This document shows, piece by piece, positions 23,406-36,460 of a stretch of DNA of 64,000 bases (positions are counted from its first letter, which is position 1; each line of letters begins with the position of its first letter). Origin of the DNA: Centroberyx gerrardi (Eukaryota; Chordata; Actinopteri; Beryciformes; Berycidae); assembly GCF_048128805.1 (NCBI RefSeq), contig NC_136019.1, positions 15,937,881 to 16,001,880 on the forward strand, written 5' to 3'. The notes under the pieces are model-generated. The model was not told where the DNA came from. It worked only from the letters and a program-made list of their open reading frames with translations, and searched no databases. Both the position numbers and the translations under genes were made by a program.

Positions 23406-25339
23406 CTAGGACAAGCCACACAAAGGAGAGATTTTATACTTTATTGCAAATACTTTCACTACTAAATTTGATTTACTCTAGCAATACTAAACTAGCAATC
23501 TAGTTTTCATTTTTTGTCTATGTAGTTTAGTCAGAGGTGGAAAGGGGAAGAGAAGAGGGGACTGCTGAGAGTTGAGGGCAGGGGGAGGGTGAATTCATAA
23601 CATTAGTAGAGCGTTATTAACATTAATTTTTGCACAAAGTGATATAATTTGAGATTATCTGTCAATTTTAGACCAAGCTTATAAAGTTGTGAAATACACG
23701 GCCCTCATGTACAGAAATGGCCACAGAGAGGAAAGCTGCAGGTCCCCCATCATCTGATGTTGAAGACGTGAGACAAGCATAGTTTCAGTGAAAGGGACAT
23801 TAACCACACTAACTTAAACTAGCCTGCTATTGAACATTATAGGAAGAATATTATAAGAATATTATTATAAGAAAGATTTATAATATGAGATAGATTTGAG
23901 TGCGGCCTAAATAAGCTTGACTTGACTACATAACACTGCTCTACAATGTCACAGAATACCATTTACAAAATTCACATATAGATCAATGCTGAAGTCATGT
24001 GCTAGGCTTTCTACAAAGCCCTCTTCAGATCAAACTAACAATAATAATAAAATAAATTAAATGATCACATCACTCACCTTACTGTGAAGTTCTGTGCTTG
24101 ACTGCAGTCCTGTCAGAGCTGATCCACTCTCCTGAGAGACACTCACTGGTCAGGACCCCAGCCTACAGAAACATGTTCCTGACTGGATAGGTTTAGATCC
24201 CACCAAGACCTTGACTTTATGTTTCCTACAGTGTCATCACAAGCAGGATGACTTTGTGAGCAGAGTGGCCAACAGAGTTGAAGATGTACTGTACCCATGC
24301 AGAAGTGTGACAGCCCTAAAAAAGTATTTTGCATGTCAATATTGACTCTGCACCCTCCTCGCCCCTGGCTGCACACTTCAGCCACACCTTGCGTATTGTT
24401 TGACTGACAGTGACTTCAGTGTCATGCCAAGTGGTCTGTTCACTGAATTATGTCCGCATCAAAATGAGAAAACAGTGGTGAAAAAATGTCATGGGATTAT
24501 ATTTATGAACAGCTACTAGCTTAATTTAACCTTTGATGTACTTTGCATGTAAAAATGTTAAAATCAGAACATCAGAACCAGCATTGCACTGTATTGTTAG
24601 TAAAGTACAGTTTTTATTACATCCCTCTAAGTAGTCCAGCTCTTCACCACAGAGTATGGCCAACATGCAGAAGTTGCTCAACAAAGATGTCACTTGTGTT
24701 TGAGCTTCATCAAGAATGTTTAGTGTTGGTCCAATAGTGATACAGTGTACAGCTTCTACAAATTTGCTCTCCTGCTTCCTTAACAACTGTTGGCTTAAGG
24801 ATGGTGCCCCTAAATGCCTTTGACTCAACAATGTTTCTTCCAAGAGCTGATCCAATCTGATGGTTATTGATTGTATGTTTAGAAAAATAGTGAAATTACA
24901 CCACACAGCAATAAATAACAACTAGTTTTGCGTTAATCATTATTTATTCACACACAGAATAACGTCATCCCAAAAAAGTACAATCACCTGTTCATTTGAT
25001 CTCAAACTGATATTGGTTTTATCATTATTTGATGGCATTTGATTGATAATTCATAATCCTTACATTAACACTTACTCAATGGGAAAGGAAGACTTAAAAG
25101 AAAGTGGGCAGAAAAACTTAAAAGCAAAGAAAAATGAAAATTGTCTTGGACATCTATAACCCCAGTACCAACCAAACAGACGATTCATTCTATTCTTCAT
25201 ACTATCATAAACAATCAGTTGTCAGTAATTTGAAAAACACCAGTCACACTGTTCAAAACTGCTTTCCTGAAATAAAGTGAAAAATGGCCACCTGCACCAG
25301 AAGGAATGCTTTCTTGAGGCTAAGCTCGTCCCAGTTGTC
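23406..25339. other. Region 3' of the TRIM gene, no gene supported
   Basis: AT-rich sequence without recognisable exons. The part above about 24940 is probably the 3' UTR of the TRIM gene. A 131-codon open frame at 24526-24921 (-) has no recognised domain. Confidence 0.4.
24943..24948 (-). terminator. Candidate polyadenylation signal of the TRIM gene
   Basis: TTTATT on the + strand (AATAAA on the -), about 390 bp after the TRIM stop codon. Confidence 0.35.
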
Positions 25340-26909
25340 CTAAATGTCCTGGATGACAGGAGAGATTACCATGGGGGCTGAGTTTTTGCCTTCACATATG
25401 CCACAGGGATTAACGTAAGGGTGCAACTTCTTCTTGGGAAACCTCATACCAGTAAAGGAGTAGATATGGGTCTTGTTCCCGACATCGTAAAAACGGACCT
25501 CTCCCTCCTCGTGATCTACAAACACCCCCACCTTCTGGGCCTTCTTGGAGAGATTAATCCTGACTGGGGGTTGCTTGCATGCTATGAACTCCTCACCCCT
25601 TAGCATCAGGGCGCAGAATCCTTTGCTCAGACTGACATCACTGTTGCCTTTCCTGTCAACTGTTTCCAAGGCAACCCCAATGTCCCAGCCAGCCTTGCCC
25701 TCCACCTGCACCTTTGGGTGATACAGATAATGCTTTCAAAATAAACAAATAAACAATGTATTACTTGCAATTTTAAAATGAACATGTATAACACACAGAG
25801 TAAAAAGGGCGATATTATTGTGTTGCTGAAAAGCTAAGCACAAAGAGTTTTCCAGAGAGATATGTGCAAGCAGCTCCACCTAGCAGTAAACATCTACAGC
25901 AAGTTATTTTTTCATACTCCTGACAATTTCTTTTTTTTTGTGACATACCATTTAGGCAGGCTTGGGCAATAACAAAAACTGTGGTTGAAGCTGCACTAGG
26001 CAATATTTCGATGTAAAAATACAGCTGTCTTATCAGCCTAAATCACAGTGGGGCTGCAACAGAGAAGAGCATCCAATGCCCATGAATCAAGATGTTGTAG
26101 ATTTGTTGTTTGCCCAAATTAAATTCTGGTGTCTGATGTGTACCCTTCTAACAGCAGTGAGCAGCGCTCCGTCCAGAGAAAGCTGGACTCACCAAGATTC
26201 GATTTTTTCCTGACTCGTCCCTTTGGTATCTTTGGTATAAAGCATCACAGACCAGCTGGGTTGGGAAACATGAGCGTGCTGTGTGCAGTTTACTGATGTC
26301 ACCTTACAGGATTTCTGGGTATTGAAGTTCAAATATTTTAAAGTTATCTCTTTCTGCCATTTGCCACTAACAGTTGCGTATTGCAGCTTCAATTTTGGGA
26401 AAGGATTACTTTGCTTTAGTTGGGTTAGTTGGTACCAAGAACCACTCACTTAAGGTTAGACAACAGATAATGCTGTGGTTAACGTTAGGGAAGTTATTTG
26501 GGTCATGGGTAGGTAGATGTTTGGTTAAAGAATAATTTTTCTCAGGGTGGTTGCAAACTGGAAAAACTTTCATGCTCAAATTTTCATTCAGGGTTTTTGA
26601 AGCCAGGTGGTCCTGCTGTTTGTATGATTTTCTATAAGATAAAGTAATATTGGGCTGAAAGTGTGTAGGAGGCAAAGAACATACCAAAATTAAAACATAA
26701 AAAAAAATGAAACAGAAAAGTCACTGACTTCAAAGTAGAAGGCACCAGAGGAGTAGCCGTCTTTTCCCAGGACACCGAGGAGAGTGTTGAACCTCTCTGG
26801 GTTGTCTGGGAGATTCTGGGGGATGCCTCCATGTCTCACTTGCTTCCCATCTTCAGACAGGATGAGGACCTGGTGTGCTGTGTCAGGGTCCAAAGTCACA
26901 TCCACTGAC

Positions 26910-26978
<69 letters not shown>

Positions 26979-29900
26979 AACAGCTAGAGAATGAGAATGG
27001 GTTTGTACATGTGGGTTCTGTCAAATAATTTGTGAAAAAAGACCATGGAACAGATGAATAGAAGATGATGTATTCAGATGACTGATGTATTCATCAATGA
27101 TAAGACTATACAATGAAACAATGAAACAAGATGTACCTGCATATTGCTGAATTCTCTTAATCTCTGTAAGGGAATGAATGAATGAATGAATGAATCAATG
27201 AATGAAAATTCATTAATTAATGACTGAATAAACAAGCAAACAAAAAAGTATGAACAATACCCCCTTGAATGAAGGCAAAATATTGCAAATATTGGAGAAA
27301 ACTTGTTTAGGGATGAAAATGTGAGTTGCCAGCCCACTTTTTTTTGGGACAGGTTAGGAAAAGAAAAAAAAAAAAGAAAAACACAAAAATGTGTTTATGT
27401 TTACAGTGTTTTTGGAATTAAGTTACCCAGTCCTGGACTCCTGTAAACCTATTAGTGATAACCAAAAAAGACATATAAATGACAGATAAATTGAGATTCT
27501 TCTTGCAGGACACTGTTAACATCGCATCCTCACCATTTTTAACCATTCTTTTCCGTTCATTGCTGATTGCAATGTGAAGTGTCATGAGCAGCTGACTGAC
27601 AGCAGATTGCAGTATACCCACTCCTGGATCACTGTAGGCACTGAGCTCAGACCAGTCTTTAGTGGTTGGAGGATCACATAGGGAATTCATACTCTGAAGT
27701 GAGGGATTGAGGGGGGCAAAGGCAAAGACAGACAGACAGAAACTTTAATTGCTATCATGGCAATGTTGCATGCAACAAGCAATTATGCAGAATTATGTTT
27801 TCTTGAATGATTCGGAAAAATTAACAACACTGGTTTGTATAGTCTAGGAAACATCATGGAGGAACATTTTGAAAGCGAACTTCAAAACAGCAATCGACTG
27901 GTAGGTTGGCCTTTCTTTCATTGGCTCAATGGGCGGAGCCAAAGAACCATTTTCTTTCAGCACGTTAGCTAAGTGGCAAACTTTAACGGCAAAGAAGGAA
28001 CCCTGATCAAAATATAAATATAAAATGTAAACGGCAATGACTTCTTGTTTTTATTCATTCATGACCATGGCATTCGTGACTGTAACATCAATAGGCTAGC
28101 TAGCTTACCTAGATAGCTATAGGCTATGACTAGTTTGAACTTAAGGTCAGCTAGGCTAACTAGCTAACCTAGATAACTTAGTATGGCTAGATTCCCATTT
28201 TTGTATCAGTTAGTAGCAGAGTGCTAGGCTTCGTAATATTAGCATCCTCCTCTCTTACATCTTGTTTTTTTCACTGGACTTCAGTCAAGCATTCATACAG
28301 CATTACGCCCACTGAAGTTTAACTTAACTGATTATTTCTGCCTCCAGAGCAACTCTGGAGGCAGCAATGTTTGTAGAACTAAAACTACAATCTGCAATGA
28401 TCATGCTCAGTTGAGAAAGAGATGAAGAAGAGCACCACAGATTACCTGTAGAAGATGGAGATGGTCCTCAATGTGAGAGAGCTGCTCCAGTTCACTTCTT
28501 TGCTTTTCCAGCTCACCAATTTCCTGTTGTAGCTTTTCTTTGACTGACTTACAGTGATCCTCTGTTTTTCTCTGTAGAATGGGGATCGTATCCAGAAGTC
28601 TTGTCTGACTTAACTCAAACACTTGCTGTAGACGAGTGAATATCCTCAGGGTGTCTTCAGTGTCTGTGCTGGCATTTTTCTGATGTTTTTTTTTATTTGG
28701 ATAAAGTTTGACAGTCAATCAAATAATCTGAAGGAATTTGGATAAAGTTTAACAGCTGAATAATATCTGTCCAAGTGTTATGTCTTGCAATCTGTATCAA
28801 AATTCAGTAAGTAAGATGTTAAAGATCCAAACTTTTATTCTATTTTATTCCACATTAGTATGGTATACAGTATAATACATGATGCACTGCACTAAAGCTC
28901 AATTTTGAGCTTTAAATCATTGAAATAACCACAGAATTTGAATGGATAGAACGGTCTTTCCCATTCTAATCAACTGTCCTGGTGGTCGGAGTGGTGGCCA
29001 TTTTTAGGTGTAGCATTCCATGATATAAAACCTCCTTTGTACCGTTGGCCTAGCTTCCGTATAAACCGATTTACGGAAAGTCGCAGCAAGGACCAGGCAG
29101 TGGAAAACTGCGTCGCTTTGCTGTCAGCGGGGAGCTACTGAAGGATTTTTGGACCGTTTGGGTTTAATTGCACTATATTACTGTTGGTAAGTCATCACAT
29201 TTTACTCATTTAACGTTTGTCTTGTAACATTACAAAGCTAACCCACTCCACTATGAGGCAGCCGGTGACACACTTTACGGCCTTAATGGCCAAACTTCCG
29301 TTGTCACCATAGAAACTAACCATAGACACAATTTTTTGGTGTACCAGCCAAAATAACATAGAAAACAGTGGAAAGACCGTTCTATCCATTCAAATTCTGT
29401 GGAAATAACCTAGATTAATTATTTTGATGTTGATATATGTATTACACTAAATAGCGAAAAATCAGGAGCTCTCAAACATTTTCAGTCTTATCTTATTTTC
29501 TGTGTCACCATGGCCCTTTAAAACATATTGCTACCCTACCAGACGTCTGCCTCTGACCCATGTAGGGTCTCAAGCCATAGTTTAAGAACCCCTGCAGAAA
29601 ATCGTTCACTTTATAAGGAATTACAGTAAATATCTTTAGCTTGACTTACTTCGCTGATTTCCACTGATCGCACAACCTTTTTCTCCATCTCTTCCCGCTT
29701 CTTGATCTCCTGCTGCACCTTTGTCAATGCCTGCTCAACCTTGATCTGAGCATGTAATATGGTAAATACTTCATACTGCATAATACTAATTAAAGAATGT
29801 CAGTGCATTATCAATAGTGTAACCAGGTGTGTGTAGTTGTCTTAGAATAAAGTACTCATGCTAAAAGGAAAGGTCCCTGATCAATCTCTCACCTTCTTCT

Positions 29901-32900
29901 TTCTCAGATGGCCCTCCAAAGGGACACAGTTGTGATCTTGGTGGTCTGATTGGACGCACAGGACACACACACAGGTCAGATCACACTGGCAGACGAGATC
30001 CAAAGGTTTTCTGTGCTGCTTGCACACCCTGTTGGTGAGATTAATTTGTTAAGTAGTTTATTTGACAGGGGTATAGGGTATTCATCAAGTCCACCAGTTA
30101 GTAAACTGTTATTCATCTATAGTCCGTGGGCATGGGGATGAGATGTGATGTTCTGTGGAAGCCTTCCATCCCAAGCAGCTCCATTCCCCATCATAGTATC
30201 AAAATGTTCCATAATACATCTTTATTTATATTTTTGTCCTAAATGGATCCTCAATACATTCCCCACAATTGCACTTCTTCATGATCCATATACAAGCCAT
30301 TATACAAGCCATTAAATGCACATGGTAAATAACCTATCTAGAGATCATATGTTGGTGTATCAGATTAGTACAAAACATAGTGAATGTTTTTCCCACGGCA
30401 AGGCCAAGGGCGTCGCGAGACATATTCAGGTCAGTCAGTCAGTCAGTCAGTCAGTCATCAACACTTCGTCATGGCCTCTAGAGGGCGTCTTTGACCGTGA
30501 GATGCAGTGTTTCCCATACAGAGGCACAAAATCACAAGTTGGTCAATGTATAGAAATTGATCTAAATCGATCTCTAATACGGCTGATATTGTGCATCACG
30601 TCATGTCTGTCTTTTGGAGATGCACAGACCAGCAGACCAGCAGCATTGTACTCAATCCAACAGTCTCCTGCTGTGAAAACAAAACTGAAACTTAACATTC
30701 CACAATTTGCTCCAAACTCGTATGTGTTAGCAGGATTTTTAAACAGTAACCTGAACTCGTTTTCTGCTGCCCTACAAACTTTCACGGTAGGTAACGTTAT
30801 TTCCTTGTGGTATTTAAGTAATTTTAGTGGAATTAGGCCATTTAACCGATTAAAACATTGTCTCAATGCTTCATTGAATTGAATTGAATTGAATTGAATT
30901 GAATTGAATTGAAAGCGCTGTGGGCAGATCCCGTTTGATCCAATCATACATGTTTGAGCCAGAGTCAGATCCTGAATGTGAAAGAACAAGACAACAAACC
31001 ACTGCCACAACCAAGACTACAACAGAATGTTTCAGAATGGTAAATTCTTATCTTTTATCTTTTTTTATGCTTTGTTAGCCTATTATTTCTTACAAAAAAC
31101 ATGGTGCTGCAGGCGGACAAATGATAATGAGCGAACTGCTCGTTTAGAGGCTTGGTTTCCTAATATGGAGTGTGTGGATTTAGTTGACGACCGTTTGTTT
31201 TGATACTTTCACGATGTTTAGATAGCACATCCAACTCCTTTGTAATCAAAGAGGCAAGGGAAATCCTGTTTATCACAATATGGGACCTTTAAACTAGCCT
31301 GGTAAGGCCATCCTGATCACATGACCTCACATTCTGTTTTGTTCCATGGATCAGTCTGGACTTCTAGCCGCCCACATCGATTTCAGTGGGCGGGAGTACT
31401 TGCCTTGACAGACAAACTCCTTCAGCCAATCAGCGAATCCAAATTCAAATCCACTCAGAAGAACGGCGAAAACGTCTTTTCCGCCGAAACTCCGCTAGTG
31501 CATACTCTTGTTCTTGTTAATTGTTGTTATTGAGTCTATTTCTGCAATAACTGCACTTATGGCTGTGTTTACTCTACTAACGTTAACGTTACCGCTCGTT
31601 GCTTCGGGAGACGGCATTACTGTTTTGCCAGCGGCGGTCTGTATTTCACGTCATCAACTACGACGCAGTCCCTGATTGGCCCGGTTACGTCATCAACTAC
31701 GACGCAGTCCCTGATTGGCCCGGTTACATTGTAATTTCAGGAAATCGATGTGGGCGGCTAGAAGTCCAGACTGATCCGTAGAGCGAAACAGAATGTGAGT
31801 TCACATGATCAGGATGGTCTTACCAGGCTACCTTTAAACCACATTAAGCCATATTCAGCTCAATCATTTCCATTCATTTTCAGTTGGGGATCCTTGTCAT
31901 AGTTTTTTTTTTTTTACCACATTATTGATTGATTTACCTTTAACTTGAAATTTTCACAACAGTATGTCCTTGTATCCCCCTGATGCCTGAAATAAAGATG
32001 AATTTTTCTATTTCGATTTTAGGTCATTAAAGCAAAATAATCCCTCATTTTTGCCTAAATTCAGACTTTGATGATTTTTTTTTAAATGTTTCTTTATTTT
32101 TTCTAGACATTCTTTTTGGGCTCTAGTTAAGTGTTATGTTACATTTTCAGCGTTTTTCATTTCAATATTAGCTCATTAAGCCACGTTAAGCCCCCTTTTT
32201 TGGCATTTTTTCACTAGATTAATTCATAAAAAAAATCAAAGTGATTTTGATTGATTTTGTTTTCACCATTGCTAATTCTTATGGTGCTGTATACCTGGGG
32301 GAAAAAAATCAAATTTCTTCATCAAAGTTAAATATTTTTTTGCCCCGTTAAGCCTTTTTAACATCTTTTTAGAATGTCCCTCCCATAGGAGCATCAAACA
32401 AGGTGCGACAAAAGTCACTTCCAGAGCATTTGGGCCTTAATGCTTCCTAAGACAATTTGCTGTGTTTATATACAATAGGGAAATCCTAACCTTAACCATA
32501 AGTGAAAAAATATAGAAACTTGGCCTCACCTCTCCTTCAGTTTGTTGACAGGATCCCACAGCTCATGTCTCTTCAGCTCAGCATCATTCTGGTGAGGTTT
32601 CAGGTGTTCAGCACAGAGAGATTCTTCACACTGCAGACAGGACTTGAGCGCCTTAGCCTTCTTCTCTCCGGTACAGACATCACACAAAATGTCTTGAGTT
32701 TGGGTCGAAATCTCTTCCTCATGTATGCTTTCTCCGTTTACCTTGAGCGCGTTCATCAGATCTATAATTGTGATATTGACACGGAGCTGTGGCCTTTTCT
32801 TGAAGCTTTCTTGACAAATTGGACACTGAATAGCATCACTCATGTCCCAGTGAGTGCCAATACAGACTTTGCAGAAGCTGTGTCCACAAGGAGTAGAGAC

Positions 32901-32969
32901 TGGGTCAATGAAGGTATTCAAACAGATAGAACATTGGCAACTGGACTGGAGATCACTGGGGGAGGCCAT
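25340..32969 (-). CDS. TRIM E3 ubiquitin ligase (RING, B-box, coiled coil, PRY/SPRY), complete
   Basis: Probable cytoplasmic E3 ligase of the large fish TRIM family; relatives such as TRIM25 act in antiviral signalling. Eight exons with consensus sites: 32969-32530, 30028-29893, 29745-29650, 28679-28446, 27693-27534, 27163-27137, 26904-26729, 25711-25340; phases join to 546 aa. The RING finger has C13-C16, C28, H30, C33-C36 and C49-C52. A first zinc box follows (C96-C99, C111-C114), then a B-box 2 (C149, H152, H176, H179). The coiled coil spans the 96- and 234-nt exons usual for this family (residues 193-302). The PRY motif VDVTLDPDTAH begins at residue 365, and SPRY ends with YDVGNKTHIYSFTG and NSAPMVISPV. 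PRY and SPRY are on separate exons, whereas most fish TRIMs carry them on one. The first exon acceptor lies 12 bases before the ATG, so a non-coding exon further upstream is expected; see the promoter at 34166. Confidence 0.92.
26917..26976. repeat. GA microsatellite forming the polypyrimidine tract of a TRIM exon
   Basis: Thirty GA units on the + strand, read as CT on the coding strand, end about 13 bases before the acceptor of exon 26904-26729. The array therefore supplies much of the pyrimidine tract. Confidence 0.9.
27175..27208. repeat. GAAT tetranucleotide repeat
   Basis: Short GAAT array in the TRIM intron, next to the 27-nt exon 27163-27137. Confidence 0.8.
28929..29402. mobile_element. 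MITE with about 33-bp terminal inverted repeats in a TRIM intron
   Basis: The ends (CCACAGAATTTGAATGG... and its reverse complement ...CCATTCAAATTCTGTGG) are almost perfect inverted repeats. AAATAA occurs immediately outside both ends (28923-28928, 29403-29408). No coding capacity. The superfamily is not clear from the ends. Confidence 0.8.
30429..30456. repeat. TCAG tetranucleotide repeat
   Basis: Seven tandem copies of a TCAG-type unit in the first TRIM intron. A GAATT pentamer array follows at about 30873-30912. Confidence 0.8.
31294..31830. mobile_element. DNA transposon with about 95-bp terminal inverted repeats
   Basis: The left end starts TAGCCTGGTAAGGCCATCC and the right end is its near-perfect reverse complement over roughly 95 bp, including GATCAGTCTGGACTTCTAG and GCCCACATCGATTTC. 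CCTTTAAA flanks both sides (31286-31293 and 31831-31838), an 8-bp duplication that fits hAT. Inside the right half a 41-bp unit (CACGTCATCAACTACGACGC...) is tandemly repeated twice (about 31649-31728). No transposase. Confidence 0.85.
31839..32110. repeat. Dispersed AT-rich repeat, copy 2
   Basis: Second copy of the repeat at 23036-23253, in the same orientation, starting immediately after the target duplication of the TIR element. The homologous style may continue to about 32350. Confidence 0.7.
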
Positions 32970-32999
32970 CGTGTAAAACAGCTGTTCAAAAGGGAGAAG

Positions 33000-34110
33000 A
33001 TAAAGGTCTTGAGTGAGACAAAAAGTCTTTAATTACATGAATCTATCCTGGGATTCAATGTAGGCTATAATGTAGCCAGAAGTATCTGTAAAGGTACCTG
33101 ATTCTCTCAACGGCCTATGAGACAGCTCAAAGTTTTGCTAATAGCTAAAACTTTTAATGATCTCCCTATGAACTGGAGAAAGTAGTAGCACAGTAGTAGT
33201 AGGAGTATAAATCTGATATGCGGATAACTTGAAGAGCTGGTAAATCCAGATTCCAGTTTGCTTATTCCTATGTACTTTTCATATGTCAGCATTTTAAGTT
33301 TCAGTTTTTACTTTGGGAGAGAAACACACGACGGTAAGGTGGGTAGTTCCCACTGTTCTTTCTCAGAAATTACATGTCTTTATATTTTACATGTATGAAT
33401 CATCAAACTGACAGTGACACAGGCAACAAAAGAAATACCCACTCCCCACGGGAGAACCGTGAAGATTCCTGGTGGGCCGCTGTTGTTGTTGGGCCAGTAA
33501 CGGGTTGGGAAACGCAATCATTTTGTAAATAGATCAACATGTAGGCTGACTTGCTCTCTGTGCCTCACACTCACACACACACACTGCTACTGACACGCCC
33601 CCGTTTTCCCTGACAACCTGCCACGCATTAGATTGTGATTGGTCTAATCTGATGTGACATGTTCATGTCTGAGAGTGTGATTCAGCAAATATTTCTAGGG
33701 CTAGACATATTCATTTGCACTAAAAGATATTGTTTTCCATAGAAAAGGATACTGTGAAATAACTGGGTTGCACAGAATCATGTCAGTGCTGAAGGAGACA
33801 AATGCTATTTCATCCATTACCTATTGACTTTTTAATAAGACCGCCAAAAGAGCTAAGACTGCCAAATTTTCATTGTGGACCCCCCCCCCCCCCCACCCAA
33901 ATTGGGCAGAATGCTACTTATACACTACTAAAAATAATAATTAATAATAATACTAGAAGTAATTAATACTATTAATATTAATATTAATATTAATACTAAA
34001 ACGGATCAGTTCAGAATTATTAACTGTATATTCAAATACAATTAGCAATGCATAAAGTACTTGATTTCCTTTTACATTTCTAAGTGTCTCATCATTTACT
34101 CATTTTGATC
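33000..34110. other. TRIM 5' intron (non-coding)
   Basis: Lies between the TRIM ATG exon and its probable non-coding first exon. Contains a C homopolymer at about 33880-33894 and AAT-rich simple sequence at 33930-33995. No gene seen. Confidence 0.5.
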
Positions 34111-34116
34111 ATTCAC

Positions 34117-34172
34117 CTTGTTTTGTCTGTGTTGTTCTGTCTGTGTCCTTGTCTTTTCACCTGGTATTTATA
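34117..34172 (-). promoter_or_regulatory. TRIM core promoter and non-coding first exon (type B)
   Basis: On the - strand, GGACTATAAATACCAGG places a TATA box at 34172-34166. About 50 bases downstream lies CAGAACAACACAGACAAAAC, then a donor AAG|GTGAAT at 34117. The same TATA, leader and donor recur at 52535-52593 upstream of copy 2 of the small-protein family. The leader can splice to the acceptor just before the TRIM ATG. Confidence 0.7.
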
Positions 34173-34272
34173 GTCCACAGAGGAAGAGGAATGTACCTGG
34201 GTGACTGTTACCTACTGTCATAGTTACATCTGTACTTACAGTACTTACCCTCATTTAAATTCTTGAAACCAC

Positions 34273-34282
34273 TTTCACTTTC
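34273..34282 (-). promoter_or_regulatory. ISRE/IRF-type element upstream of the TRIM promoter
   Basis: On the - strand the sequence GAAGTGAAAGTGAAAGTGG contains GAAAGTGAAA, matching the IRF-binding consensus GAAANNGAAA. It lies 100 bp upstream of the TATA box at 34166. The same element in the same flank occurs at 51746-51755, and the same core at 49407 and 59997. Confidence 0.7.
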
Positions 34283-35433
34283 ACTTCAGCCAAGAGGGCA
34301 AAAGCACAAAAAAACAAAAAACAAAACAATAGGTTGAGAGATAGAAATTGACTGACTGACTGGTTAGTTAGTTGTTTCATTCATTCTTTCCTTCACTGGT
34401 ACAATGAACCCTTTTTCTTGAATGTGAGTTGTATTCAGTGAATAGATAATGTTCTCAAATTGCTAACCTATTGAATATTGTTTTTTTGCAGATGAATTTC
34501 AAGGATACGTGATTGTTCATTCCTGAAAAACTAAACTACATGTAAATGATAACCAAGTTTCCGATCATTTTATGTGTGTTTCAGCCTGATATGGTGGGGA
34601 ATGAACACAAAACAAGTCAAGATTATTATTATTTTTTGTAAATCAAGTTGAGGTGCCATGTGAGAAATAAAACATTGTTGTGGTTCCAGAAATCACTGAA
34701 GCAGAAATTGTTCTATACTATACCCAGTATATTTTGTGTACACAGTGAATCTGGACTTGAACACTCCCTCATTCTTTGTTTTTTCTTTTTTTCTTTCCTC
34801 TCTTTTCTTCTCTTGTTTGTGAGGTTCATCATTTATTAACAGAAACAGAATCAGCCTTCACCAATCAATAGTTTGACTTTAGTCATTTATTATTTTTCTA
34901 TGGATATATGCAGTTGACAAATCAATAATTCCTAATAATAGATCTTCAGGAAACAAACATCCAAATGCATTTAAGATATTTATTACTAAATCACTCTGCT
35001 TTGTCTGTTAAGGTGTGAACTATGTAAAGTAAGAGAGAAAGAAAACAAGAAAAGCAAACACAAATAAACCTTATATTACTAAATATGTATAATTATAATG
35101 TGCATATGACATGCTGGAGCAGATCATTGATTTTTTTTTTTTACTTCAGTTTCAAAAGGTTCAGTTAGGAGGAAAACACAAATTAGCATTACTGACTCTG
35201 AAATACAAACTTTGTCCCATATTACTAAAACATGTTGGGCTGATGTTTAAAAGCCAAGTTTCAGTCTGCAGTGTTGGCCAGTGGGACAAAGTTTTCACCA
35301 CCTCCCTCTGTAATGGGGGGAGTAAGGACAACTGAGAATATAGAATATTAAACTGAGGTTGGACAATAAAACAGAAGGACTTCACACATGGATACAGTAT
35401 CAGAGACAGAAACAATGACAGGAATGGAAACTG

Positions 35434-36460
35434 TTAGAATTCATCATGATCCTCCTCAAGGCTTCTTAGCAGCTCTTTCGTACTTTCCAATTTATTTTCG
35501 AGGTTCTCAAATCCTGCAGCTGTATGCTCCTCCACCCCATCCATGAAAGTCTTGATTGTGTCGCTGAAGGCCTTGATTGACTCAAAAAATGCCTGCTGTG
35601 ATTTCAACTCAGGTGGACCTCTCTCCATTAGTGCCAGCATAGCGTTCACATAGCGCTCATTTTCATTCATAACCTCTGAAAGGACGCTGTGTTTTGAATA
35701 ATAGTTTTCCTGATGGGAGAAAGAAAAAAACATAGATTCATTATATAACAATACCATAAAATAAGTATCACTAGGTTACATTACATTATGTTATGTTATG
35801 CAACAAACATTGCAATACTTATGGTCACTTATGAATGAATTACACCTCTCTTAGCCAACCAGCATAGCTGTAGATGGTCTGACGTGAAAAATGCAGTTTT
35901 TCCTTTCAAACATTTACAAATAGTATCTTAATTACTTTCAGCACATATAACTGATTCTCTAGGCCATTCATCCAACATTTGAGCAAAATGGAGACTGATT
36001 ACAGTAACTCACCTTTGCAGACTGTACTTTTTGCTCCATGTTCTGAAGTGCCTCCTTGAGCTTTTCCTGCAAATTAAGAGTAAAAATCAGCAGATAAACA
36101 ACTGCAGGTCACTGACAAATGAAAGGATATGCCAACATTAAGTCTTGTTGACAGGGAGCTAAACCATGACAAGACCATGCACTGAATTCTCAGGCCTGGG
36201 CATATCTTTCTTTCAATGAACCTTACATCTCTCCTTTACTCTGGTGTTGATTTTGGCAAATATCTGTGCAATTTCATATACTCATAATGTACAGGAAGGG
36301 TAAGCAACAATGTATTTACCCGTTTGTCCTTCTTTTCCAGTGAATTGGCAAGACCCACCAGACACAGCAGGCTGAATATCAAGTACAGGCCTCTGGTGGG
36401 TCTGAAACCACTGCCAGCCACTCCCCTGTTTCTGCCCAAGTCTGAACCTGCTGCTGCCAT
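35434..36460 (-). CDS. Small membrane-anchored coiled-coil protein, copy 1
   Basis: I do not recognise this family. Three coding exons: 36460-36320, 36066-36013, 35709-35434, all with GT-AG borders and phase 0, giving 156 aa. Residues 1-23 are basic (R10, R12, R20, R23). Residues 24-41 (GLYLIFSLLCLVGLANSL) form one hydrophobic segment: either a type II signal anchor or a signal peptide with a possible cut after ANS. The rest is charged and heptad-like (KLKEALQNMEQKVQSAK, FENLENKLESTKELLRSL) with a Pro-containing break ERGPPELK, and ends EEDHDEF. No GPI signal and no second membrane helix. A non-coding first exon ends at 37603 and joins an acceptor at 36488. Paralogues at 53636 and 61394 differ at about 5 of 91 residues in the last exon, all in frame, which argues for coding. 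Its 3' flank leads straight into the TRIM promoter. Confidence 0.78.

Noticed and set aside
24526-24921. 131-codon frame on the - strand
   Set aside because: No domain recognised, no paralogue in the window and no splice context; probably chance, though a decayed transposon gene is possible.
30316-31010. Overlapping frames of 188 (+) and 155 (-) codons
   Set aside because: They lie within the first TRIM intron, overlap each other and contain a GAATT repeat.
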